Counted from the stretch's first letter, positions 53,361 through 63,403 are shown. The stretch is DNA of 64,000 bases from Prevotella ihumii (GCF_900155655.1 NZ_LT706987.1:2773588-2837587); one strand, 5' to 3'. The notes: a model not told the origin generated them from the letters alone. Program-made: numbers and translations.

Positions 53361-54656
53361 TTATACCACCTCACCATAGAGGTCGAACTCATCAGAATCG
53401 GTAATATGCACCTGATAGAAATTGCCTACACGAAGACGTTTTTCGGCTTTTATCAAAACTTCTGGGTCAACATCGGGCGAGCAAAATTCGCTTCTTCCTA
53501 TGTAATAGTCGCCCTCTTTGCGGTCAATGATAACCTTTAGCGTTTGTCCCACCTTCTCTGCTTCTATCTCGGTAGATATTTCTTGCTGCAAAGCCATAAG
53601 TCTGTCTAATCGTTTTTGCTTTACTGCTTCTGGAACATCGTCCTCGTAATGCTTGTAAGCGTATGTTCCTTCCTCGTGCGAATAAGCAAATGCCCCCATA
53701 CGCTCGAACCTTGCCCAACGTACAAACTCCATTAACTCTTCAAAATCCTCATCGGTCTCTCCTGGGAAACCCACAAGGAGGGTAGTGCGGAGATGCAATC
53801 CTGGGACTCGTTCACGTATCTGTCGGATAAATTCCATCGTCTCCTTCTTCGTAACGTGTCGACGCATACGTGTGAGCATATTGTCGGAAACGTGCTGCAA
53901 AGCCACATCTAAGTATTTGCAAACTTGTGGCTTTTCACGAATAACGTCCAACAAGTCCATTGGAAACTGGTTAGGATAAGCGTAGTGCAAGCGTATCCAT
54001 TCCACTTTAGGAATGTCTGCCATTCGTTCAATAAGTTCGGTGATGTGGTGTTTGCCATCAAGGTCAACCCCGTAATAGGTCAACTCCTGTTCTATCACCT
54101 GAAACTCTTTCACCCCATTAGCAGCCAATTCTCTCACTTCATTGAGCACATCGTCCATCTTTCGCGACTGATGTTTGCCCGTAATAAGCGGTATGGCACA
54201 ATATGCGCAATGACGATCGCAGCCTTCAGCAATCTTTATATAAGCATAGTGACGAGGTGTAGTAAGACGGCGGCGACCATCACACGATGGCACTTCAGCC
54301 TTTCCTAAATCGGTAAGCAATTGTTTGAAATTGAACTTCCCATAAAACTTATCCACCTCAGGAATTTCATTTTCCAGCTCGTCCTTATATCTTTGAGACA
54401 GACAACCCATTACGTAGAGGCGGCTGAGCTGTCCGTTATTCTTTCTATTTACAAATTCGAGAATAGTGTTTATGCTCTCTTCCTTTGCCGTTTCTATGAA
54501 ACCACAAGTATTAATGACAGCTATTTCGCCTTGTGGTCGCTTGGCATCGTGTACACAATCGTAACCATTGGTTTCAAACTGCTTCATCAATAGCTCCGAA
54601 TCGACAAGATTTTTGGAGCAACCCATTGTGATTATATCTATCTGATTTTTCTTCAT
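53361..54656 (-). CDS. rimO: Ribosomal protein S12 methylthiotransferase RimO
   Basis: This radical-SAM enzyme adds a methylthio group to Asp of ribosomal protein S12. The 431 residues have the N-terminal UPF0004 domain with the auxiliary-cluster Cys (MGCSKNLVDSE, NTCGFIETAKEES, VMGCLSQRY), the radical-SAM motif CDRHCAYCAIP, and a C-terminal TRAM domain (GQTLKVIIDRKEGDYYIGRSE). The length and motifs fit RimO rather than MiaB. Confidence 0.95.
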   Translation of the reverse strand: MKKNQIDIITMGCSKNLVDSELLMKQFETNGYDCVHDAKRPQGEIAVINTCGFIETAKEESINTILEFVNRKNNGQLSRLYVMGCLSQRYKDELENEIPEVDKFYGKFNFKQLLTDLGKAEVPSCDGRRRLTTPRHYAYIKIAEGCDRHCAYCAIPLITGKHQSRKMDDVLNEVRELAANGVKEFQVIEQELTYYGVDLDGKHHITELIERMADIPKVEWIRLHYAYPNQFPMDLLDVIREKPQVCKYLDVALQHVSDNMLTRMRRHVTKKETMEFIRQIRERVPGLHLRTTLLVGFPGETDEDFEELMEFVRWARFERMGAFAYSHEEGTYAYKHYEDDVPEAVKQKRLDRLMALQQEISTEIEAEKVGQTLKVIIDRKEGDYYIGRSEFCSPDVDPEVLIKAEKRLRVGNFYQVHITDSDEFDLYGEVV

Positions 54657-54701
54657 TCACTCTTTGTCCACACCATCAATTAGGGTGTGGTGTTATCCTT
54701 A

Positions 54702-55658
54702 TTAATCCTTTTTAAACAAGCTATCTACAAATTGTTCTTTGTTGAATAACTGCAAGTCTTCCATACCTTCGCCCAAGCCGATATACTTCACAGGCACTTT
54801 CAATTGGTCACTGATACCTATTACAACTCCTCCTTTAGCCGTTCCGTCCAACTTTGTGATAGCCAACGATGTAATCTGTGTAACCGAAGCAAATTGTTTA
54901 GCCTGTTCAAAAGCATTCTGTCCCGTACTACCATCAAGCACCAACATCACTTCGTCTGGTGCTTCAGGCATTACTTTCTTCATTACTTCCTTAATCTTTT
55001 TCAGCTCGTTCATCAATCCCACCTTGTTGTGCAAACGTCCTGCAGTATCAATTATCACCACATCAGCTCCATTTGCTTTGGCGCTCTGAATGGTGTCAAA
55101 AGCCACGCTGGCAGGGTCGCTACCCATTTGTTGCTTGATAACGGGTACCCCCACACGTTCACCCCAAATACATATCTGCTCCACAGCAGCCGCACGGAAC
55201 GTATCAGCCGCACCAAGGTAAACCTTCTTTCCTGCTTTCTTGAATTGGTAAGCTAATTTGCCGATAGTAGTAGTTTTGCCCACGCCGTTTACACCTACAA
55301 TGAGTATAACGTAAGGTTTGTGGTCGGTCGGGAAGTCCCAATCCTCGGCATTCTCGGTATTATTTTCGGTCAATAAACGTGCTATTTCTTCACGCAACAC
55401 TGCATTGAGTTCGGATGTAGATACATACTTGTCACGTGCAATGCGTTCTTCGATGCGCTGAATAATCTTCACAGTTGTGTCTACTCCTACATCTGATGTG
55501 ATGAGGATTTCTTCAAGGTTGTCCAACACTTCGTCATCAACCTTTGACTTACCTGCTACAGCTCTTGCCAATTTAGAAAATACACTCTGCTTGGTAGTCT
55601 CTAAACCCTTGTCAAGAACTTCTTTCTTGTTCTTATTGAATAATCCGAAAAATCCCAT
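54702..55658 (-). CDS. ftsY: Signal recognition particle receptor FtsY
   Basis: FtsY binds the Ffh-SRP complex at the membrane and hydrolyses GTP to deliver nascent membrane proteins. The 318 residues have only a short N-terminal region (no large acidic A-domain), an N-domain with four helices, and the G-domain motifs GVNGVGKTTTIGKLA, DTAGRLHNK and TKLDGTAKGG. It lies 45 bp from rimO. Confidence 0.96.
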   Translation of the reverse strand: MGFFGLFNKNKKEVLDKGLETTKQSVFSKLARAVAGKSKVDDEVLDNLEEILITSDVGVDTTVKIIQRIEERIARDKYVSTSELNAVLREEIARLLTENNTENAEDWDFPTDHKPYVILIVGVNGVGKTTTIGKLAYQFKKAGKKVYLGAADTFRAAAVEQICIWGERVGVPVIKQQMGSDPASVAFDTIQSAKANGADVVIIDTAGRLHNKVGLMNELKKIKEVMKKVMPEAPDEVMLVLDGSTGQNAFEQAKQFASVTQITSLAITKLDGTAKGGVVIGISDQLKVPVKYIGLGEGMEDLQLFNKEQFVDSLFKKD

Positions 55659-55854
55659 AATTAGCTAATTTGTATGCGAAGATATTATATGGTGCATCGC
55701 ATTGTTAAGTGCAAAACGCAATAAGAAGCGTATTTACATTTTACAACACGTTGCTTTTATTTAGTGCAAAGTTAACATAAAATTAATAAACAACAAAGAA
55801 TTTAGGGGTTACATTCATTATTGCAACGATAAGTTATGTTGTTTTTTGCTTATT

Positions 55855-55955
55855 TAACCCAAAACGGTCATTAGACCAGTTGAGAGGTGCTTGTTCATTT
55901 ATTTACAAAACCTATGAGATGTCTTTTTGTTTTGTTTTGGGATTATTATCTTTTT
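55855..55955. repeat. CCCAAA-CGG element, copy 4 (one-armed, reverse orientation)
   Basis: The left arm AACCCAAAACGGTCATTAG is present. The inner part (TTAGACCAGTT then GGTGCTTG) is the reverse of the right part of copy 3, and ATGAGATGTCTTTTTG matches, inverted, a segment of copy 3. The second arm is missing. Confidence 0.6.
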
Positions 55956-56071
55956 GGACATCTAAACGTATGAAAAAATACACGCTAATCACACATTTTG
56001 AGCACTAAACACTATTGTTCTATTTGCGAACACATCGTGAATACAAAATCATACATCTATCTTTTAGTTGC

Positions 56072-56156
56072 AAAACATATATGTTTGAGGTTGTCAAAGT
56101 TGAACTTTGGGAGGGTAAAACATATATGTTTTGGGTGGTGAAACATATATGTTTTG
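56072..56156. repeat. Palindrome cassette, copy 5
   Basis: The order is AAACATATATGTTT, CAAAGTTGAACTTTG, then two AAACATATATGTTTT palindromes 23 bp apart centre to centre. It follows a CATCTATCTTTT segment. Confidence 0.85.
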
Positions 56157-56308
56157 CAGCGTGTTTGTAAATTGCTTATAATCAATATGTTACATAGTGA
56201 GTTTTTAACGATTATTCCTTTTTTAGGATTGGTCTATTCTTCTGTTGCTCATTTTTTGTTCCTCTGCCTTATATATAATAAGGTCTACTCCTTATGCACG
56301 TCTCTATT

Positions 56309-56370
56309 TAACCCAAATCGGTCGTTAGACTTCTTCGAGATTTGCGGGCTAATGACCGTTTTGGGCTTAA
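56309..56370. repeat. CCCAAATCGG element, copy 5, at the mutS2 stop codon
   Basis: The arms AACCCAAATCGGTCGTTAG and CTAATGACCGTTTTGGG lie close together. The right arm overlaps the mutS2 stop codon, so the element probably provides its transcription end. Confidence 0.7.
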
Positions 56371-59015
56371 AGTTCCACAACGGTAATGCCAGCCCCGCCA
56401 AACTGCACGTGTTCGTCACGAGCTGACTTTACATTAGGGATACTTTGCAGAAACTGACGTATCATAGTTCGAAGTATGCCATTGCCTTTTCCGTGCAGAA
56501 TACGTACCTGAGACACTCCCACAAGAATGGCATCATCAATGAAATATTGTACTTGATTCAGTGCTTCGTCCGTGCGCATACCCCTCACGTCAATCTCTTG
56601 TTTGAATTGGTTGCGGTGTTGGTCTATTGTCTCACGTGTTGACCGACTGTAATTATAAGCCTGAAATTGCTTTTGAGTATTCTCCACCGACTGACTATCA
56701 GCGTGTTCAAGGCGCGAAACTTGCATCTTGGAACGCATTCCGCCAAAAATAACCGTAGCTTGTTTGCCGTCTAATGCCTCTATACGCCCCACTGTGGTAA
56801 GCCCTTTGATACGTACCGCATCACCAACGTGCATTGCTTCGTTGTCCTTACGTTGTTGTGCAGCCGCACGCAATTGTTCTGCTTCAGCTTGTTTGCGCTC
56901 TGTCTTTTCCTTCTTGTGTTGTTCGTGACGCTCTTTGCGATTTTTTATCTTGTCTATTTTCTGTTGCAATTCTTCATCGTTCAGCAATCCATGCTTACGC
57001 ATATCTTGCTTATTGGCAGGGCGTTTCCCCCTTTTGCTTCTATCAGAAGACGAAGGTACTTCGCCATCAGATGCCATCAAACTTTCCTCGTATTCAGCCA
57101 ATTCTTGGCGCAAACGCTTTGTTGCTTCACGTTCAGCTTGTTGTTCACGAATTTCACGAATAACGTTTTCGATACGTTTGTTGCTCTCACGTATCATCTC
57201 CTCTGCTTGAACTTTTGCCTTGCTTATAATTTCCTTTCTGCTCTCTTTCAGTTTAGTTATTTCGTCTTCGTATTTGGCAATGGTGCGTTCCAATTCTTTC
57301 TCGTGACTATGAATGGTTTGACGCTTACCCTCCCAATAACGTTTATCTCTAACAATATCTTGTAAGTACTTGTCGCTCTGTATATAGTCCGACCCAACAA
57401 TCTCAGCCGCATCACGTATCACCTCTTCTGGAATACCTGTCTTGCGTGCTATCTCGATTGCAAACGAACTACCAGGACGGCCAATAGCCAATTGGAAAAG
57501 TGGGCGCATCTCGTGTCTATCGTACAACATTGCACCATTTACCACACCGTTATGGTCTTCTGCAAAGTGTTTCAGATTCTGATAGTGGGTCGTAATGACA
57601 GCCCACGCTTTCTTTTTCCAAAACTGTTTCAATACCGACTCGGCTATTGCGCCGCCAATCTGTGGTTCTGTACCTGTTCCAAACTCATCAATAAGAATTA
57701 ATGTGTGATTGTTGGCTTGGCGCATCATATTCTTCATATTCATCAAGTGTGACGAATAAGTACTAAGGTCATTCTCAATACTTTGTTCGTCACCGATATC
57801 AATCATCACATCGTGGAATGTTCCAGCCTTTGAGCGGTCGCCTATGGGGATAGAAAGACCACATTGTAACATATACTGAAGCAATCCGACTGTCTTCAGA
57901 CACACCGACTTACCACCAGCATTAGGACCTGAAATTATTAAGAGGTGCTTATCGTGGGTGAGCTGAATATTGAGAGGAACTACACTTGCCGGTTTCTCTT
58001 CTGCTCCATCTTCTGGCTTTGTTATCAAGGCTTTACGCTCTAACGATCGTTGCAACAAAGGGTGAATTGCTCTAATCCAGTCTACCACAGGTTCAGCCTC
58101 AACTTCGGGTTCGAAAGCCTTAAACTCACGAGCCATTTGGGCTTTGGCACGGATAAATTCAATACGAGCCAAGAAATGATACGAATCCAATATAGGGGCT
58201 ACGTGAGGGCGCACCTGCTTTGCAAACTCGGTGAGAATACGAATAATCTCTCTACGTTCCTCGTTTTCCAATTCACGTATGCGGTTGTTAGCCTCTACTA
58301 CTTGTGTTGGCTCAATAAAGACAGTGCGACCTGTTGCGCTCTCATCGTGAACAATTCCAGGGATTTTGCGTTTCAAACCTGGTGCAACAGGAATTACAAG
58401 ACGGCCGTCACGAATGGCAGGTGTTACATCACGATCTACCACACCTTCACTTTGTGCCAAGCGAAGAATACTATACAGCGTTCGCGATATGCTTCCTTCC
58501 ACCTTTGCCAGCTCTCTGCGAATTTGTAAAAGCTCGGGCGAAGCCGTGTCGCGCATCTTCCCAAACTTATCAATAATCTGACTAATGCGTTGCACCAAAA
58601 CAGGGAAGGTTGCCACACCATCAGCCAAGACATATAAAGCTGGATAATAATGATTTACACTTCCGTCTTCTTGTTCTTCTCCAACGCTAAGAAAACGCAC
58701 CACAGCAATGATTGTTTCTAACGAGCGTTTCAAGTCGAATAATTCTTCCACCTCGATATGTGTGCCTTGCAAGCGTAGTCGTGCCACACTTTCACGTACA
58801 TCAAAAACGTTGTCGAGCGGAAAATCCTCTGTTCCTTCCTGTATTTGGCGAAACTCTCTCAACTCCTTCAACCATTGGTTTATTTCCTCCGTATTGGTAG
58901 AAAACTCCATCTTGTCTACCTCCTCTTTGCCAAGTGTAGACAAGCAATGGTGTTTCAGAAGGTTGCGCACCTCGTTAAAACCTATCTTTTGTTCAAAATT
59001 ATTGGGATATATCAT
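56367..59015 (-). CDS. mutS2: MutS2-type DNA-binding ATPase/endonuclease
   Basis: MutS2 suppresses homologous recombination and, in some bacteria, splits collided ribosomes. From Met 59015 (MIYPNNFEQKIGFNEVRN) the product is about 882 residues: N-terminal core, ATPase with Walker A ISGPNAGGKSVCLKTV (about residue 340), LIDEFGTGTEPQIGG as Walker B, a long Lys/Glu-rich coiled coil (520-700), a KOW-like segment and a C-terminal Smr nuclease domain (IDVRGMRTDEALNQV, ILHGKGNGILR). A Met nine codons earlier (59039) is rejected. The coiled coil and Smr domain are typical of MutS2. Its 3' end carries a repeat element. Confidence 0.95.
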   Translation of the reverse strand: MIYPNNFEQKIGFNEVRNLLKHHCLSTLGKEEVDKMEFSTNTEEINQWLKELREFRQIQEGTEDFPLDNVFDVRESVARLRLQGTHIEVEELFDLKRSLETIIAVVRFLSVGEEQEDGSVNHYYPALYVLADGVATFPVLVQRISQIIDKFGKMRDTASPELLQIRRELAKVEGSISRTLYSILRLAQSEGVVDRDVTPAIRDGRLVIPVAPGLKRKIPGIVHDESATGRTVFIEPTQVVEANNRIRELENEERREIIRILTEFAKQVRPHVAPILDSYHFLARIEFIRAKAQMAREFKAFEPEVEAEPVVDWIRAIHPLLQRSLERKALITKPEDGAEEKPASVVPLNIQLTHDKHLLIISGPNAGGKSVCLKTVGLLQYMLQCGLSIPIGDRSKAGTFHDVMIDIGDEQSIENDLSTYSSHLMNMKNMMRQANNHTLILIDEFGTGTEPQIGGAIAESVLKQFWKKKAWAVITTHYQNLKHFAEDHNGVVNGAMLYDRHEMRPLFQLAIGRPGSSFAIEIARKTGIPEEVIRDAAEIVGSDYIQSDKYLQDIVRDKRYWEGKRQTIHSHEKELERTIAKYEDEITKLKESRKEIISKAKVQAEEMIRESNKRIENVIREIREQQAEREATKRLRQELAEYEESLMASDGEVPSSSDRSKRGKRPANKQDMRKHGLLNDEELQQKIDKIKNRKERHEQHKKEKTERKQAEAEQLRAAAQQRKDNEAMHVGDAVRIKGLTTVGRIEALDGKQATVIFGGMRSKMQVSRLEHADSQSVENTQKQFQAYNYSRSTRETIDQHRNQFKQEIDVRGMRTDEALNQVQYFIDDAILVGVSQVRILHGKGNGILRTMIRQFLQSIPNVKSARDEHVQFGGAGITVVEL

Positions 59016-59154
59016 GTCTGTGCTGTGTAGAATTAGCACGCAAAGTTACAACATTTCTTTGGAAAAATGATGATTTATAATGTGTCTAACGATTGATAAA
59101 TAAAGATTTAATATATTTTCTTACTTCCATTTTCACATTCTCTATTCTTTTTCT

Positions 59155-59162
59155 TAACTTTG
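59155..59162 (+). promoter_or_regulatory. Candidate -7 promoter box of the DUF4827-like gene
   Basis: TAACTTTG lies 30 bp upstream of the ATG at 59192 and supports the later start. Confidence 0.45.
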
Positions 59163-59191
59163 CATCTATATATATAAAGGTAAAAGAAGAA

Positions 59192-59830
59192 ATGAAGAAA
59201 ACAAGTTTGTTATTCGTACTATTGGCAGCTATCGTATTGATGGTGTCGTGTGATAAGAAAGATACTTACGCTGACCAGTTGGATCGTGAGCGCAACGCTA
59301 TCAATGCTTATGTTGTAAAAGAAGGCATTAAGGTTATCAGCGAAGAGCAATTTAACGCTCAAAACCATACTACCAATGTCAGCAAAAACGAGTATGTTCT
59401 GCTTGCAAACTCTGGAGTTTATATGCAGATAGTAGACCTTGGTGTGGGTAAAAAGATAAAAAAAGGCGAAACAGCCACAGTGCTTTGCCGTTTTGACGAA
59501 CGCAATTTGCTAACCGATTCATTGCAGTTGACCAACAATGCTTTGTATTGGAGTGGAATGGTAGACAAAATGATGGTAACCAATACGAGCGGAACTTTCA
59601 CTGCATCGTTCGACCAAGGGTCAAGTGTAATGTTCAAAGCTAACCAAAGTACCATTGTACCTGAAGGTTGGTTAGCCCCATTGCGTTACATCAACATTGG
59701 ACGTCCTAAAACTGCAACCGAAAAAATTGCTAAGGTTCGCCTCATCGTTCCATCAAGTAAAGGTAGCGAAAACTCAAAGAATAGGGTAACTCCTTGCTTT
59801 TACGAAATTACCTATCAGCGAGGTATATAA
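59192..59830 (+). CDS. DUF4827-like lipoprotein
   Basis: The 212-residue product has a lipoprotein signal (MKKTSLLFVLLAAIVLMVSC), with the lipidated Cys about residue 20. The mature part starts with CDKKDTYADQLDRERNAINAY and has a small beta-rich domain (VGKKIKKGETATVLCRF, GWLAPLRYINIG) that resembles FKBP-like domains of DUF4827 proteins. No catalytic claim is made. An upstream Met at 59093 is not used because the signal starts at 59192 and a promoter box lies between. Confidence 0.8.
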   Translation: MKKTSLLFVLLAAIVLMVSCDKKDTYADQLDRERNAINAYVVKEGIKVISEEQFNAQNHTTNVSKNEYVLLANSGVYMQIVDLGVGKKIKKGETATVLCRFDERNLLTDSLQLTNNALYWSGMVDKMMVTNTSGTFTASFDQGSSVMFKANQSTIVPEGWLAPLRYINIGRPKTATEKIAKVRLIVPSSKGSENSKNRVTPCFYEITYQRGI

Positions 59831-59838
59831 AGGCTGAA

Positions 59839-59968
59839 GGCTGGTTCTATAAATTACCACCGCATATAGTCATTAAATTTTTATGAAATACGTTTTGTTA
59901 TCTTTTGGCTCCGTTTTTGGTTCAAAAATAAGCTCAAAATCTAACAAAGCTAATTTATAGAACCAGCC
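59839..59968. mobile_element. MITE-like element, copy 3 (130 bp)
   Basis: It has perfect 18-bp inverted ends as in copy 1, and TGAA on both sides (59835-59838 and 59969-59972), which confirms a 4-bp target duplication that differs from that of the other copies. The internal region is the most deleted. Confidence 0.87.
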
Positions 59969-60050
59969 TGAAAATAGAATTAAGATAGGGAGCTAATAAA
60001 ATAGTCACAAATTCAAAAGATTTTTTATTCAATTAAAAAGATATATAGAA

Positions 60051-61439
60051 ATGACACTAATTAAGTCAATCTCTGGAATCAGAGGCACAATAGGCGGACA
60101 AACGGGCGACACCTTAAACCCACTTGACATTGTAAAATTTACTTCTGCGTATGCTACTTACATTCAAAGTCAGCACCCAGAAAAGAAACTAAAAATAGTT
60201 GTAGGACGCGATGCACGCATTTCAGGCGAAATGGTAAAGAACGTAGTGTGTGGCACATTGATGGGCATCGGTGCAGATGTGGTGAACATAGGCTTAGCTA
60301 CCACTCCTACAACCGAACTTGCTGTACAAATGGCAAAGGCTGATGGAGGTATCATTATCACAGCTTCGCACAACCCACGTCAGTGGAACGCCCTAAAACT
60401 ATTGAATAGCAAGGGCGAATTTCTCACTGCAGAAGATGGAGCAGCAGTACTCGATATTGCTGAGCGTGAAGACTTTCACTATGCTGATGTAGATGGATTG
60501 GGAACTTATACAGAGGACAACTCGTTCGACCAAAAACACATTGATGCTGTAAAGGCTCTACAATTGGCAGACCTTGAAGCTATCCGTAATCGCAAATTCC
60601 GTGTATGCGTAGATGCTGTAAACTCGGTTGGCGGCATTATTCTTCCTAAGTTGTTAGACCAAATTGGCGTGGAATATAAAATATTGTATGGTGATGCCAC
60701 AGGCGATTTTGCACATAATCCAGAGCCAATAGAGAAAAATCTCGGTGGTATAATGGACGAAATGAAGAAGGGCGATTATGATTTGGGTATCGTTGTCGAC
60801 CCCGATGTCGATCGTTTAGCATTTATTCAGGAAGACGGAGTGATGTTTGGCGAAGAATACACCCTTGTTTCTGTAGCCGACTACATTCTCGACCACGTCA
60901 AGGGCAATACCGTTAGCAATCTTTCGTCTACACGTGCCCTTCGTGATGTTACCGAAAAGCACGGTGGTAAGTATTATGCTTCAGCTGTAGGCGAGGTTAA
61001 TGTTACCACAAAGATGAAAGAGGTAGGCGCAGTAATTGGTGGCGAAGGCAATGGCGGAGTTATCTATCCTGAAAGCCATTATGGTCGCGACTCATTGGTA
61101 GGTATTGTGCTTTTCCTCAGTTCATTGGCTCAAAAGGGCTTAAAGGCAAGCGAATTGCGTCGCACATATCCTGAGTATTTCATTGCCAAAAACCGTATCG
61201 ACCTTACTGCTGATACCGATGTAGATGCTATTCTTGTAAAGGTGAAGGAACTTTATGGCAACGAAAAAGATGTTCAAGTTACCGATATTGACGGTGTTAA
61301 GCTCGACTTCCCTAAGGCTTGGGTACATCTCCGCAAGTCGAACACCGAACCTATTATTCGTGTATATAGCGAAGCAAGCACAATGGAAGAGGCTGACGCA
61401 TTAGGCAAAAAGCTGATGGACGTTGTTTATAGTATGTAA
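60051..61439 (+). CDS. glmM: Phosphoglucosamine mutase
   Basis: This enzyme converts glucosamine 6-phosphate to glucosamine 1-phosphate on the way to UDP-GlcNAc for wall and lipid A. The 462 residues have the phosphoserine loop TASHNPRQWNALKLLN (Ser about residue 103), the metal-binding DPDVDRLAFIQEDG, the sugar-binding GEGNGGVIYP and the C-terminal RKSNTEPIIRVYSEA. The family also contains phosphomannomutases, and the assignment to GlmM is by overall pattern. It is monocistronic. Confidence 0.9.
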   Translation: MTLIKSISGIRGTIGGQTGDTLNPLDIVKFTSAYATYIQSQHPEKKLKIVVGRDARISGEMVKNVVCGTLMGIGADVVNIGLATTPTTELAVQMAKADGGIIITASHNPRQWNALKLLNSKGEFLTAEDGAAVLDIAEREDFHYADVDGLGTYTEDNSFDQKHIDAVKALQLADLEAIRNRKFRVCVDAVNSVGGIILPKLLDQIGVEYKILYGDATGDFAHNPEPIEKNLGGIMDEMKKGDYDLGIVVDPDVDRLAFIQEDGVMFGEEYTLVSVADYILDHVKGNTVSNLSSTRALRDVTEKHGGKYYASAVGEVNVTTKMKEVGAVIGGEGNGGVIYPESHYGRDSLVGIVLFLSSLAQKGLKASELRRTYPEYFIAKNRIDLTADTDVDAILVKVKELYGNEKDVQVTDIDGVKLDFPKAWVHLRKSNTEPIIRVYSEASTMEEADALGKKLMDVVYSM

Positions 61440-61471
61440 GTTACGTACATTAGAAAATAACTTTGAAATAT

Positions 61472-61510
61472 AAAACGAGCAATCTTTAATGCAAAGGTTG
61501 CTCGTTTTTT
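61472..61510. terminator. Terminator after glmM
   Basis: The arms AAACGAGCAA and TTGCTCGTTT enclose a loop and a T-run follows. Confidence 0.75.
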
Positions 61511-61544
61511 GTGTCTGATACCTCAAAAATAGGGTTTATAGGGT

Positions 61545-61587
61545 AAGCAAGAATGTTACACAAAGGCGGCTAATATTGGATGCTTAC
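61545..61587. mobile_element. Solo IS66 end (remnant)
   Basis: These 43 bp match the tnpB-side end of the IS66 copies (same 26-bp terminal repeat at 61562-61587 plus the adjoining AAGCAAGAATGTTACAC), but no IS gene follows. It is a leftover of a third insertion or a short non-autonomous end. Confidence 0.8.
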
Positions 61588-61646
61588 AAATAATTACTGA
61601 AATGGTCATATAATGGGGACGATAAGCTATAAAAGCAAAATGAAAA

Positions 61647-61679
61647 AGAAAGAGTTCGGTATTGCTCCGAACTCTTTCA
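61647..61679. terminator. Terminator of the secreted protein gene
   Basis: The arms AAAGAGTTCGG and CCGAACTCTTT form a stem with a 7-base loop. Confidence 0.7.
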
Positions 61680-61711
61680 ACATTGTTTAATCCTTAAATC
61701 TTATAACAAAC

Positions 61712-63403
61712 TTAACGCATGATGCGCTTAATGGTCTTCTGTTCTCCGTTTGAATAGGTAATGCGGCTGATACAAATTCCCTTTGTAGGTTGCAATAAAC
61801 GTCTACCGCAAAGGTCATAATATTCAATCTTTACTTTTGAATCGGCAGTGCAATCAGTAATACCAGTAGCATTATCACACCATACTATTTCAGAACGTTT
61901 TGTTTCGCCACCCCCTTTATATATCATTTGAATGCCGACACGCTTAAAATCTTTGACGTATGCATAGAACATACGCAAGTTTCCTTTCAAGAAGAAGTAA
62001 TCGCCATCATAATAACTAACAGGAATATCTGTCAAATCATCATCTAATTGGGAATAAGTTTCTGTGTCAAAAGTATAAGGTGCCTTGTCTGAATCGAAAT
62101 AAACATTATAATAAAGATGCTCTGGCAAAATAAATTCGCCATTCACATCTTGTGCTTTGATGCTAAATACCACTGGTTGTCCGTCTTCTTCGCTATATTC
62201 TTCTAATTTTATATCTGCTGGATTGGCAGGTGTAAAAGGTTTATCAACGAAAATTGTAAGATTAGGGTCGGCATAGGCAGCCCAAACATTAAGTTCCTCC
62301 AAACCTTCATTAATAAGCATTAATCCCTTTTCATTACAAGTAAGTTTTCCTGTGGTAGCATCTAAATCGAAAGTCAAATTATCAGCATTTGACACTGTCA
62401 TTTTCTTCTGCCCGTCGTCTGTTGTTTGATAGTCATAAATAGCTGGTTTCATGAAAACGTAATTATGTTCATCTTTGTTCAAACCAATATATTGAGGTTT
62501 AAATACAACTTTCGAATTTTCTTTTGTGCCTTTAATCCACATATCTGGAGCATTTTCATCATCAAAAACAAACGGATTTTTTAAATAGAAATCGTTTCCG
62601 TCTATAGCAACTTGGGCTATAATATTCTCTTTTTCACTTTTAAGATTGAGGAAATTGAGTACATAAGTTGATGTTTCCAGTCCTTCAGGAAGTTCCGTTG
62701 CTGTTTCTTTGAAAGGTTTGATAACAATATCGGTAGTGCAAAATCCTCTCCATTCTCCTTCGGCAGTGGTCAGTGCAATAATCGTATTGGGCAATTCCGT
62801 TTCTGCATCTTTCCCATCGCTTACTTGTGTGAGCGTATTGTCTTGTAGTTCAAACTTTACATCGCCTACAAATTTTCCGTCTACTGTCATTTCAGGAATA
62901 TAGTTAAGTCCGTCTGGAGTCTTTTCTAATTTAAGACGTGTAGCATAAAGATTGATTGTTTTTCCTTCTGAATCATAATCAGTATCAATAGCCTGTGGTG
63001 TATGAAGGACGTAAGAGTTGCCTCCAAGTGGCTCTAATTTAAGGTAAGAGAAAGTATAACACTTGCCCAATGCGTCATAAATGTATAAATTACCGTCCTT
63101 TCCTTTCAGAAAATTACCTACTGCACAAGTTTGTGGAACATAATCTATTCCTGTAGTCCCACCAGGTACTGTACAGAAAGCCTTCCGTTGGAGGTTTTCT
63201 ATCGCCTCGCCTTCTGGTTTATCCCTAATGATTACATCAGAGATAATAGGTAATTTACTCTGTGCTGCCTTAGCAAACATGCGAAGACTTTTCTGTTGTG
63301 ACTGAGTTTTTTGTACAGAAAACAAATGTTGGTTGTTACTGTTCTGCGCCATAGACATAATAGAGGTGAGCGCAGCAATGATAGTAAATGTTACTTTTTT
63401 CAT
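61712..63403 (-). CDS. Secreted protein with C-terminal sorting-like region
   Basis: I do not recognise the main family. From Met 63403 the product is about 563 residues: a signal peptide (MKKVTFTIIAALTSIMSMAQ), a large beta-rich body, and a C-terminal segment of about 40 residues (KVKIEYYDLCGRRL, ISRITYSNGEQKTIKRIMR) that fits the sorting tail of proteins sent out by the type IX secretion system. The frame has an upstream Met at 63448 that is not used. The role is unknown; surface or extracellular location is inferred from the two ends. Confidence 0.7.
   Translation of the reverse strand: MKKVTFTIIAALTSIMSMAQNSNNQHLFSVQKTQSQQKSLRMFAKAAQSKLPIISDVIIRDKPEGEAIENLQRKAFCTVPGGTTGIDYVPQTCAVGNFLKGKDGNLYIYDALGKCYTFSYLKLEPLGGNSYVLHTPQAIDTDYDSEGKTINLYATRLKLEKTPDGLNYIPEMTVDGKFVGDVKFELQDNTLTQVSDGKDAETELPNTIIALTTAEGEWRGFCTTDIVIKPFKETATELPEGLETSTYVLNFLNLKSEKENIIAQVAIDGNDFYLKNPFVFDDENAPDMWIKGTKENSKVVFKPQYIGLNKDEHNYVFMKPAIYDYQTTDDGQKKMTVSNADNLTFDLDATTGKLTCNEKGLMLINEGLEELNVWAAYADPNLTIFVDKPFTPANPADIKLEEYSEEDGQPVVFSIKAQDVNGEFILPEHLYYNVYFDSDKAPYTFDTETYSQLDDDLTDIPVSYYDGDYFFLKGNLRMFYAYVKDFKRVGIQMIYKGGGETKRSEIVWCDNATGITDCTADSKVKIEYYDLCGRRLLQPTKGICISRITYSNGEQKTIKRIMR

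Larger units (their letters stand above)
55659..56366. other. Gene-free spacer between ftsY and mutS2
   Basis: No gene is supported. The spacer holds two copies of the CCCAAATCGG family (55855-55955, 56309-56370) and palindrome cassette copy 5 (56072-56156). Confidence 0.65.

Noticed and set aside
55659-56366. Small RNA gene in the ftsY-mutS2 spacer
   Set aside because: Apart from the repeat elements there is no promoter-terminator pair that defines a transcript.
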